Shown piece by piece: positions 28,413 through 36,141 of a stretch of DNA of 64,000 nt. The position numbers and the translations under genes are program-made. Below the pieces are notes generated by a model. That model was not told the DNA's origin, did no database searches, and was given only the letters and a program-made list of their open reading frames with translations. This DNA is from Phytoactinopolyspora mesophila (GTDB lineage: Bacteria; Actinomycetota; Actinomycetes; Jiangellales; Jiangellaceae). Positions within the stretch are counted from its first letter, which is position 1, and each line of letters starts with the position of its first letter. Where the stretch lies: assembly GCF_010122465.1 (NCBI RefSeq), contig NZ_WLZY01000005.1, forward strand, positions 242,901 to 306,900. Reading direction: 5' to 3'.

Positions 28413-31400
28413 ATGCGTAATCGCCTCGATGAAGCCAAATCGGACCTGCTCACCAAAGCGGCCGCGGCCGCCGGACGGGGCTCGACGAGCCGCCGGACCC
28501 GATACGGCGAGATGGGCGACACCGAGCATCCGGCCGACACAGTGCAAAGCGAAGTGTCGTTCTTGAAGCGCTACTACCGTCATGTCGCTCCCGAGGACTT
28601 GGTAGAGCGCAATCCGCTGGACATTTTCAGCGCAGCCGCGTCACATCGCCGCGTAGCCGAATTGCGGCCGCAGGGCACGTCCATCGTGCATGTGTTCACG
28701 CCGACGGTCGACGAGCACGGGTGGTCGTCCGGACACACCGTGGTCGAGGTCGTGACCGACGACATGCCGTTTCTCGTGGATTCGGTGACGATGGCGCTGC
28801 ACGCCAACGACAACATCATCCACCTCGTGGTGCACCCGCAGATCATCGTCCGCCGCGATGTCACCGGCAGGCTCCTGGAAATCGTCGACACCGATGACAA
28901 CGACCCCCGGCTTGCGGACATGCCGGATGCTGTCGTCGAGTCCTGGATGTACCTGGAGATCGATCGCCGCGACGATCCGGAAGAACAGCGTCAGATCGAG
29001 GACAAGCTGGGAAATGCCCTCCGGGATGTGCGTGACGCGGTGGAGGATTGGCCGCGGATGCGGCAGCGCTGCGAGGAGATCGCCACCACTCTCGACGCCG
29101 ATGTGCTGCCGGTACCCGAGGAAGAGGTGGAGGAAGCCCGGGAACTGCTGCACTGGCTCGCTGACGACCACTTCACCTTTCTCGGCTATCGCGAGTACGC
29201 GTTGGAAGAGATCGACGGCGACGACGTCTTGCGGGCGGTGACGGGGACCGGCCTGGGCATTCTCCGCGCGGACCAGGACGTCTCCGGCTCGTTCGCCAAA
29301 TTGCCGGCAGAGGTCCGGGCGAAGGCCCGCGATAAGGAACTGCTGGTTCTGACCAAAGCCAACTCCAAGGCCACGGTTCATAGATCCACCTACCTGGACT
29401 ACATCGGCGTCAAGGTTTTCGACGAGTCCGGTGAAGTCGTAGGCGAGCGTCGCTTCCTCGGCCTGTTCACCTCGGCGGCCTACATCGAAAGTGTGCTGCG
29501 CATCCCGGTGCTGCGTCGCCGGGTGCACGAGGTGGTGCGGCGCAGCGGCTTCACCCCGGCCAGCCACTCCGGCAAGGATCTGCTCCAGGTGCTCGAGACG
29601 TATCCGCGGGACGAGCTGTTCCAGACGTCGGCCGACGAACTGCTTCCCATCGCTCTGGCCGTGGTCAATCTTCAGGAGCGCCGCCAGTTGCGCCTGTTCG
29701 TCCGCCGCGACGACTACGGCCGCTATCTTTCGTTCCTCGTCTACCTCCCCCGTGATCGATACAACACCGACGTGCGGGAAAGGATCCAGCGGCTGCTGTT
29801 GTCCGCGACCGGCGGAGATTCCATTGACTTCACCGCTCGAGTGGGCGAGTCGATGCTGGCCAGACTGCATTTCGTGGTACGCAAACCGGCCGAACAGCCG
29901 CTGCCGGAGATCGACGCCGCCGCGCTCGAAAAGCAACTGTTCGCCGCCACCAGGGCATGGACGGACGACTTCTCGGATGCGCTGGCCGAGCAGATGGGGG
30001 AGGAGTCCGCGGCGCGGATGCTCCGCAAGTACAAAGATGGTTTCCCGGAGGGTTACAAGGAAGACTTCCCGGCGCGGACAGCGGCCACTGACGTCCGGCG
30101 AATCGAGGACCTCCCTGATGTGGACGGCCTCGGCCTGAATCTCTACCGGCCGGTGGGAGCTCCGGACACCGACCGTCGGCTGAAGATTTATCGCACGGGA
30201 AGCCGGATCTCGCTCACCCAGGTGCTGCCGCTGCTGTCTCGCATGCGCGTCGAGGTGGTCGACGAGCGCCCGTACGAGATCATCCGCCGCGAAGCCGAGT
30301 CGAGCGCTTTCATCTACGACTTCGGGCTGCGTTTCGAGGGATTGCATGCCGGCGATGGTGACCGGCTCAAGGATCTGTTCCAGGAAGCGTTCGTGGCGGT
30401 GTGGAGTGGCCAGGCGGAGAGCGATGGCTTCAACGCTCTGGTGCCGTTGGCCGGTCTGTCCTGGAGGCAGGCATCGGTGCTGAGGGCATATGCCAAGTAC
30501 ATGAGGCAGGCCGGCTCCACCTTCAGTCAGGCTTATCTCGAGGAGTGTTTGTCTGCGCACGTCGACATCGCCCGCATGCTCCTCGAACTGTTCGAGACGC
30601 GTTTCGATCCCGACTCAGCCGATGGGCCGGACGAGCGGCAGGCGGCGACCACCCAGGTCAGCGCACGGATCGAGGAGGCGCTTGACCAAGTTGCCAGTCT
30701 TGACCAGGACCGGATCCTGCGTTCGTTCCTCAGCCTGATTCAGGCCACGCTGCGCACCAGCTTCTTCCACCCGGACACGTCGGCGAACCAGGCCCAGGCC
30801 GCGATCAGCTTCAAGATCGATTCTGCCGCGGTCCCTGAACTGCCGGCGCCGCGGCCGAAGTTCGAGATCTGGGTCTACGCGCCCAGGATGGAAGGCGTCC
30901 ATCTGCGATACGGAGCGGTTGCCCGGGGCGGGCTTCGTTGGTCCGACCGTCGTGAGGACTTCCGGACAGAGATATTGGGCCTGGTCAAGGCTCAGGCGGT
31001 GAAGAACTCCGTCATCGTGCCGGTGGGCGCCAAGGGGGGCTTCGTCGGTAAGCGGCTGCCGGATCCGAGCACGGATCGGGAGGCGTGGCTCGCGGAGGGC
31101 GTCGAGTGCTACAAGATGTTCATCCGTGGGCTGCTCGACATCACCGACAATCGTGCCGACGACGGTGCCGTGCTGCCGCCACCAAGAGTGGTCCGCCACG
31201 ACGGTGACGATCCCTACCTGGTCGTCGCCGCGGACAAAGGCACGGCGACGTTCTCCGACATCGCGAACGAGGTGTCGAAGGAGTACGGATTCTGGCTGGG
31301 CGACGCGTTCGCCTCGGGGGGATCGGCGGGCTACGACCACAAGGCGATGGGTATCACGGCGCGGGGGGCGTGGGAGTCGGTCAAACGACATTTCCGGGAA

Positions 31401-33362
31401 ATGGGCCGGGATTGCCAACGGGAGGATTTCACTGTCGTCGGCATCGGTGACATGTCCGGCGATGTGTTCGGAAACGGAATGCTGCTCTCCGAGCACATCC
31501 GGCTGGTGGCGGCGTTCGACCATCGGCACATCTTCCTCGATCCCAACCCGGACGCGGCGACATCGTATGCCGAGCGCCGGCGTCTGTTCGAGCTGCCGCG
31601 ATCCACCTGGAACGACTATTCACGCGAGCTGATCAGCGACGGCGGAGGCGTACACCCGCGCACGGCGAAGAAGATCCCGATCACGCCGCAGGTGGCCGAG
31701 TGGCTCGACATCGACGGATCCATCACGTCGATGACACCGGCGGCGTTGATGCGCGCCGTCTTGTCCGCACCGGTCGACCTGTTGTGGAACGGCGGAATCG
31801 GCACCTACGTCAAGGCCAGCACCGAATCGCACAGCGAGGTCGGTGACAAGGCCAATGACTCGATCCGGATCGACGCCAACCAACTGCGCTGCCGGTGCGT
31901 CGGCGAGGGCGGCAACCTCGGATTCACCCAGCGCGGCCGGGTCGAATACGCCTTGGCCGGTGGTGTGAACGCAGAGCAGACCCACCACATCAACACCGAC
32001 GCCATCGACAATTCCGGCGGCGTCGATGTGTCGGACCACGAAGTCAACATCAAGATCTTGCTCGACGGAGTGGTCCGGGCCGGGGACATGACGGAAAAGC
32101 AGCGCAACAGCTTGCTGACCGAGATGACCGACGAGGTATCCGAACTCGTACTCGCGACCAACTACGGACAGAACGTCGCGCTGGCAGCCGGCGTTCATCA
32201 CGCGCCCAACCTGGCTCATGTACATCGCGCCTACATGAGCAAACTGGAGAGCAAGGGGCTGCTCGATCGCGCGATAGAAGCGTTGCCCACTGACCGGCAG
32301 ATGAACGAGCGGATGAATGCCGGCCGCGGGCTGACGGCGCCTGAGCTCGCGGTCCTGCTCGCGTATACGAAGAACACCCTCTATTCCGAACTGCTGGAAA
32401 CCAGCTTGCCGGACGATCCCCATCTGGCGGCGATCCTGCACGCGTACTTCCCCAGCGCGCTACGCGACCGGTACGGCGCGCGTATCGACGCGCACCCGCT
32501 CAGACGAGAGATCATCACCAACACACTGGTGAATGAGCTCGTCAACCAGGCTGGGACCACATTCGCGTTCCGACTGGCTATGGAGACCGGCGGCTCGGCG
32601 GAGGACCTCGCCCGGGCGCACACCGTAGCCAGCGCGGTTTTCCGGATGCCAGAGCTGTACGCGGCTGTTTCGGCGTTGGACAACCTCGTCCCCGCTGAGG
32701 TTCAGACCCGGATGCGCCTGGCCGGGCGCACCATCACCGAGCGAGCCACTCGCTGGCTCGTCGTGAACCGCAGGCCACCGATTGACATCGCGTGGCAGAT
32801 CGGATTCTTCGAGGCGCCTCTGGGGCGGCTGCTCGAGACGTTGCCTGACGTCCTGGTCGGTCGGGAGCTGGATCTCTATTCCAGCCGGCGCGACGAATTG
32901 ATCAAGGAAGGCGTGCCCCAGGACCTCGCCGTGCGTGTCGCTGTGCTGCCTCCCGCGTACTCCGGTCTCGGGATGGTCGAGAACTCGCTGGCCACCGGCA
33001 CCGATCTACTCGAAGTGGCCAGGGTGCACTTTTCGTTGGGCGAGCACCTCGGCCTCGGCCGGCTGCTGGAGCGGATCATCGCGCTGCCGCGCGACGACCG
33101 CTGGCAGACCATGGCCAGGGCAGCTTTGCGTGACGACCTGCACGCTGCACAGACGGCGCTTACCGCCCAGATTCTTCAGCACACCGACGAGGATGCCGCA
33201 GCCGAAGAACGAGTGGAGGTCTGGTCGGCCAGTGACGAGGCCGTGGTGGCCAGGGTGCGCAGGACGTTGGGCGAGATCATCGAGGGCGAGACGTTCGACC
33301 TGGCACGGCTGTCGGTCGGACTGCGCGTCGTGCGTGCGTTGATCCGATCCAGCCCGGCCTGA
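28413..33362 (+). CDS. gdh: NAD-specific glutamate dehydrogenase, large (about 180 kDa) type
   Basis: From ATG 28413 the protein has 1649 residues, the size of the L_180 class of NAD-GDH first described in Streptomyces clavuligerus (about 1650). A TTG three codons upstream is a weaker option. The N-terminal regulatory ACT-like part includes VTDDMPFLVDSVTMALHAN. The catalytic core, roughly residues 830-1300, includes HLRYGAVARGGLRWSDRRED, VKNSVIVPVGAKGGFVGKRL and SGGSAGYDHKAMGITARGAW, and is followed by GIGDMSGDVFGNGMLLSEHI of the NAD-binding region. It deaminates glutamate to 2-oxoglutarate with NAD+, mostly catabolically. With pruA nearby it forms a P5C-to-TCA-cycle route. Confidence 0.95.
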   Translation: MRNRLDEAKSDLLTKAAAAAGRGSTSRRTRYGEMGDTEHPADTVQSEVSFLKRYYRHVAPEDLVERNPLDIFSAAASHRRVAELRPQGTSIVHVFTPTVDEHGWSSGHTVVEVVTDDMPFLVDSVTMALHANDNIIHLVVHPQIIVRRDVTGRLLEIVDTDDNDPRLADMPDAVVESWMYLEIDRRDDPEEQRQIEDKLGNALRDVRDAVEDWPRMRQRCEEIATTLDADVLPVPEEEVEEARELLHWLADDHFTFLGYREYALEEIDGDDVLRAVTGTGLGILRADQDVSGSFAKLPAEVRAKARDKELLVLTKANSKATVHRSTYLDYIGVKVFDESGEVVGERRFLGLFTSAAYIESVLRIPVLRRRVHEVVRRSGFTPASHSGKDLLQVLETYPRDELFQTSADELLPIALAVVNLQERRQLRLFVRRDDYGRYLSFLVYLPRDRYNTDVRERIQRLLLSATGGDSIDFTARVGESMLARLHFVVRKPAEQPLPEIDAAALEKQLFAATRAWTDDFSDALAEQMGEESAARMLRKYKDGFPEGYKEDFPARTAATDVRRIEDLPDVDGLGLNLYRPVGAPDTDRRLKIYRTGSRISLTQVLPLLSRMRVEVVDERPYEIIRREAESSAFIYDFGLRFEGLHAGDGDRLKDLFQEAFVAVWSGQAESDGFNALVPLAGLSWRQASVLRAYAKYMRQAGSTFSQAYLEECLSAHVDIARMLLELFETRFDPDSADGPDERQAATTQVSARIEEALDQVASLDQDRILRSFLSLIQATLRTSFFHPDTSANQAQAAISFKIDSAAVPELPAPRPKFEIWVYAPRMEGVHLRYGAVARGGLRWSDRREDFRTEILGLVKAQAVKNSVIVPVGAKGGFVGKRLPDPSTDREAWLAEGVECYKMFIRGLLDITDNRADDGAVLPPPRVVRHDGDDPYLVVAADKGTATFSDIANEVSKEYGFWLGDAFASGGSAGYDHKAMGITARGAWESVKRHFREMGRDCQREDFTVVGIGDMSGDVFGNGMLLSEHIRLVAAFDHRHIFLDPNPDAATSYAERRRLFELPRSTWNDYSRELISDGGGVHPRTAKKIPITPQVAEWLDIDGSITSMTPAALMRAVLSAPVDLLWNGGIGTYVKASTESHSEVGDKANDSIRIDANQLRCRCVGEGGNLGFTQRGRVEYALAGGVNAEQTHHINTDAIDNSGGVDVSDHEVNIKILLDGVVRAGDMTEKQRNSLLTEMTDEVSELVLATNYGQNVALAAGVHHAPNLAHVHRAYMSKLESKGLLDRAIEALPTDRQMNERMNAGRGLTAPELAVLLAYTKNTLYSELLETSLPDDPHLAAILHAYFPSALRDRYGARIDAHPLRREIITNTLVNELVNQAGTTFAFRLAMETGGSAEDLARAHTVASAVFRMPELYAAVSALDNLVPAEVQTRMRLAGRTITERATRWLVVNRRPPIDIAWQIGFFEAPLGRLLETLPDVLVGRELDLYSSRRDELIKEGVPQDLAVRVAVLPPAYSGLGMVENSLATGTDLLEVARVHFSLGEHLGLGRLLERIIALPRDDRWQTMARAALRDDLHAAQTALTAQILQHTDEDAAAEERVEVWSASDEAVVARVRRTLGEIIEGETFDLARLSVGLRVVRALIRSSPA

Positions 33363-33398
33363 ACCATTTCCAGCGCGCTCGGATGTCGTCGGCCTAAT

Positions 33399-33440
33399 TG
33401 TCAGCCATTCCTGACGCGATCTGTCAGCGATAGCTGTGAC
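33399..33440. promoter_or_regulatory. Tandem TGTCAG-type operator-like repeats upstream of the SDR gene
   Basis: Two adjacent units, tgtcagccattcctgacg (33399-33416) and tgtcagcgatagctgtgacg (33422-33441), each form an imperfect dyad TGTCAG-n6-CTGACG. They end about 9 nt before the SDR start at 33450. Two copies of a dyad in front of a gene suggest a repressor-binding region; the regulator is not identifiable. Confidence 0.4.
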
Positions 33441-33449
33441 GATCGATCT

Positions 33450-34364
33450 ATGAGCAACGAACTACAAGGTCGTGTGGCCCTGGTGGCGGGCGCGACGCGC
33501 GGAGCAGGCCGAGGTATCGCGGTGGAACTGGGTGCGGCTGGGGCGACGGTCTACGTGACCGGCCGGAGCACTCGGGAGCGGCGTTCGGAGCTGGACCGCC
33601 CCGAGACCATCGACGAGACAGCCGAACTAGTGACCGCAGCAGGAGGTCGCGGCATCGCGGTGCCGACCGACCACCTGGAGCGCGATCAAGTAAAAGCGCT
33701 GGTAGAACGTATCGACCGGGAACAAGGGCGACTTGACGTGCTCGTCAACGACATCTGGGGTGGCGAGCTGCTGTTCAGCTGGACCGACACGTTGTGGGAG
33801 CACTCGCTCGACGACGGCTTCCGGCTCCTTCGGCTGGCGATCGACACGCATGTCATCACCAGCCACTACGCCCTGCCGCTGCTGTTGAAGCATCCGGGCG
33901 GGCTCGTCGTGGAGGTCACCGATGGCACGGTCGAGTACAACGCCACCAACTACCGGGTGTCCTTCTTCTACGACCTCGCCAAGGTGTCGGTGACCCGGAT
34001 GGCGTTCGCCCAGGCCAAAGAACTGGCGCCGCGCGGCGCCACAGCTGTGTCCCTCACACCGGGATGGCTGCGGTCGGAGATGATGCTGGAACATTTCGGT
34101 GTCTCCGAGGAGAACTGGCGCGACGCGCTCACCAATGTGCCTCATTTCGCCATCTCCGAGACCCCGGCATTCGTGGGACGTGCGGTGGCGGCCCTGGCTA
34201 CCGATCTGGAGCGGCAGCGCTGGAATGGCGCATCGTTGTCGAGTGGCCAGCTGGCCCAGGTGTACGGCTTTACCGACGTGGACGGCAGTCAGCCTGATGC
34301 GTGGCGGTACATCGTGGAAGTCCAGGACGCCGGCAAGCCGGCGGACGTGACGGGCTATCGCTGA
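33450..34364 (+). CDS. Short-chain dehydrogenase/reductase (SDR)
   Basis: The 304-residue oxidoreductase has the Rossmann cofactor loop VAGATRGAGRGIAVEL (near residues 11-25) and an Arg-rich stretch after strand 2 (VTGRSTRERRSEL) that suggests NADP(H). The structural NDIWGG follows, and the catalytic YxxxK is Y174/K178 (FFYDLAKVSVTRMAF). The catalytic serine position is less clear (EVTDGTVEYNATNYRVSF). The C-terminal region after SLTPGWLRSEMM is extended relative to 250-residue classical SDRs. The substrate is unknown. It is followed by a long hairpin (34382-34437) that probably terminates transcription. Confidence 0.85.
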   Translation: MSNELQGRVALVAGATRGAGRGIAVELGAAGATVYVTGRSTRERRSELDRPETIDETAELVTAAGGRGIAVPTDHLERDQVKALVERIDREQGRLDVLVNDIWGGELLFSWTDTLWEHSLDDGFRLLRLAIDTHVITSHYALPLLLKHPGGLVVEVTDGTVEYNATNYRVSFFYDLAKVSVTRMAFAQAKELAPRGATAVSLTPGWLRSEMMLEHFGVSEENWRDALTNVPHFAISETPAFVGRAVAALATDLERQRWNGASLSSGQLAQVYGFTDVDGSQPDAWRYIVEVQDAGKPADVTGYR

Positions 34365-34381
34365 TCGTGCGGACCGGCCTC

Positions 34382-34437
34382 CTTGATCATTGTGCTCGTT
34401 TAGGGGCTATAGCACCTAAACGAGCACAATGATCAAG
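34382..34437. repeat. Palindromic repeat (family B), copy 1
   Basis: The arms are 23 bp and perfect (34382-34404 and 34415-34437; cttgatcattgtgctcgttt and so on) around a 10-nt loop. A near-identical copy with one loop change and a changed last 2 bp lies at 35601-35654. It starts 17 nt after the SDR gene and precedes the AbiEi-like gene by 76 nt. It is a probable strong hairpin terminator, bounded by TTGATCA/TGATCAA. Confidence 0.9.
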
Positions 34438-34513
34438 AAGCACAGGGCAGGTTATCCACAGTTCACGGATTCGACCTGCCGGACTCTCGCGATGTGCGGC
34501 ATGCTGCTCGACC

Positions 34514-35605
34514 ATGATCGGCAATCGTGTTGCTTACGTCGCCCGCAGTCAGGACGGCATCATCACCCGGACGCAGGCGCTTGCGGCGGGCATGACGACG
34601 GACGCCATCAGGCACGCGACCCGGAAGGGCGGTCCGTGGCAGCCCGTATTGCGCGGGATCTACGCCACGTTCTCCGGCCCGTTGGGGGACATCCACCGAC
34701 TGCGCGCCGCCATCTTGCACAGCGGTCCCGACGCGGCAATCACCGGGCCCTGGGCCTGCTGGATGCACGGGTTGACGTACGGTCCACCACGCGGCGAACT
34801 GGTCGATACGGTTATACCCGGGACCTCTCATCGCCGGTCCGGCGGCTTCGTTCGAGTTGCCCGTAGCGCTCGCGGAGTGGAGATAGACAGCCATTGGTTC
34901 GACGAGGCAGCCGCAGGCGACGTCAGTATCTCGATCGCCAGGGCGTACGAGCCCGATGACGAGATCAGCGGCGCCGCGCGGCCCGGAGTCATCCCGATGG
35001 TTTCCGCCGCGTGCGCCGTGGTGCACACGGTCACCAGACCCCGGTGGCTGCCGCCCGACTGGCAGTCCTCGTGCGTCGCCCGGAATGGTTGCCCGCACTA
35101 TTTGCGCACGTCGCACGAGGTGAGCGCGTTGCGAAACGTCCGTGCGTTGATGTGCGAGGCGGTGCAGCGGGGCGCGTGCACGGTCAGGGATCTCGTCGTG
35201 GAGATTCGCGCCGCGCCGCGCAACAATTCCGCGATCGCCCGCCGCGTACTCGACGATGTGGAAGCCGGGTGCCGTTCGGCTCCCGAGTGTGAACTGCGTG
35301 ACCTCATTGCCGGCAGCGCCGTTCTCCCGTCGCCTCGCTGGAACCAGCCGCTCCCGGGCGTTCGTGGCATCTATCCCGATGCGTGCTGGCCGGAAGCCCG
35401 GCTCGTGGTAGAGGTCGACTCACGCGCATTCCACGGGTTCGGCGATGCTCCCGAGCGAACCGAGCGCCGGCGTGCCCGCTTTGCGTCGCTGGGGTGGACA
35501 GTCTTGCCCGTGGCGCCTCGCCGGATCCGGGAAGAGCCGAGCAACGTGCTCGCCGAGATCGAGGCAGCCTATCTCTCCGGGCTCGCTCGCTCCGCGCGTC
35601 CTTGA
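34514..35605 (+). CDS. Orphan AbiEi-antitoxin-like / DUF559 endonuclease-like protein
   Basis: The 363-residue protein has an N-terminal winged-helix AbiEi-type domain (about 5-60: ARSQDGIITRTQALAAGMTT, then RKGGPWQPVLRGIYA). A middle region follows, then a C-terminal domain resembling DUF559/Vsr-like PD-(D/E)XK folds (ARLVVEVDSRAFHG, then RRRARFASLGWTVLPVA). Proteins of this build are very common in actinobacteria. The AbiEi label is by homology to type IV antitoxins, but no AbiEii toxin gene is nearby, so a defence role is unproven. The TGA stop lies inside the downstream palindromic repeat (cttgatca). The gene is enclosed exactly by two copies of that repeat, suggesting a mobile or shuffled cassette. 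Confidence 0.8.
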   Translation: MIGNRVAYVARSQDGIITRTQALAAGMTTDAIRHATRKGGPWQPVLRGIYATFSGPLGDIHRLRAAILHSGPDAAITGPWACWMHGLTYGPPRGELVDTVIPGTSHRRSGGFVRVARSARGVEIDSHWFDEAAAGDVSISIARAYEPDDEISGAARPGVIPMVSAACAVVHTVTRPRWLPPDWQSSCVARNGCPHYLRTSHEVSALRNVRALMCEAVQRGACTVRDLVVEIRAAPRNNSAIARRVLDDVEAGCRSAPECELRDLIAGSAVLPSPRWNQPLPGVRGIYPDACWPEARLVVEVDSRAFHGFGDAPERTERRRARFASLGWTVLPVAPRRIREEPSNVLAEIEAAYLSGLARSARP

Positions 35606-35654
35606 TCATTGTGCTCGTTTAGGGGCTATGGCACCTAAACGAGCACAATGATCA
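35601..35654. repeat. Palindromic repeat (family B), copy 2, containing the stop codon of the upstream gene
   Basis: The copy shares the 23-bp left arm with copy 1 and has loop ggctatggca instead of ggctatagca. The right arm ends gatcatg rather than gatcaag. The TGA at 35603-35605 within cttgatca is the stop codon of the AbiEi-like gene. It is a probable transcription terminator. Confidence 0.9.
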
Positions 35655-36141
35655 TGAGCCGGGTTGCGTATCTCACCCAAACGTCGCCCTATCGACGCGT
35701 CAGAAAGTGGCAAGATGTCCGTCTTGTCTGGGTGAGGGGGTGTCAAGGGCTCGTGGCTGTGAACGGTGGGGGTCAGTTGTTTGCGGCCGCGAGCCCGGGC
35801 GGGCCGGAGTTCCGGCTGTGCGCTCGGGGCGAGCCAAAGGGTATGAATCGGAAAAATCTGGTCGGCCGCGTGCTGATCCACTCGTTTGGCGACTCTTGTG
35901 TGATCAGAAGGCGATGAACCACTCGGCCGGGTAGCCGGTCGAGAAGGGATCGCGCTTCTGCACGGGGGATCATGCTCCGTTTCCGTCAGCCCCCTGGCGA
36001 CACTTATGTCTGCCATGACGGAGACGGAGCATTCCGCCGAACAAGACGCGACAAGCCTCTGGGACGTGCAGCCGGGGTGATGTCGGCCGTCCTGGTGAGC
36101 GAGTTTCGTGGCCGCGACTGACCTGTGACCCGGGGGCGGGT
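35655..36141. other. Gene-poor stretch with an inverted repeat and possible gene remnant
   Basis: No convincing gene is present in these 487 nt; the open frames lack actinobacterial third-position bias. An inverted repeat with 17-bp arms (35972-35988 and 36016-36032, one mismatch) encloses 27 nt. On the minus strand a stop-bounded 19-codon piece near 35917-35976 reads QKRDPFSTGYPAEWFIAF and ends in TGA, which resembles the tail of a lost gene. The stretch may be decayed mobile DNA. Confidence 0.4.

Noticed and set aside
28641-30560. A 639-codon minus-strand frame antisense to the NAD-glutamate dehydrogenase gene
   Set aside because: It is a codon-bias shadow with no recognisable features or ribosome binding site.
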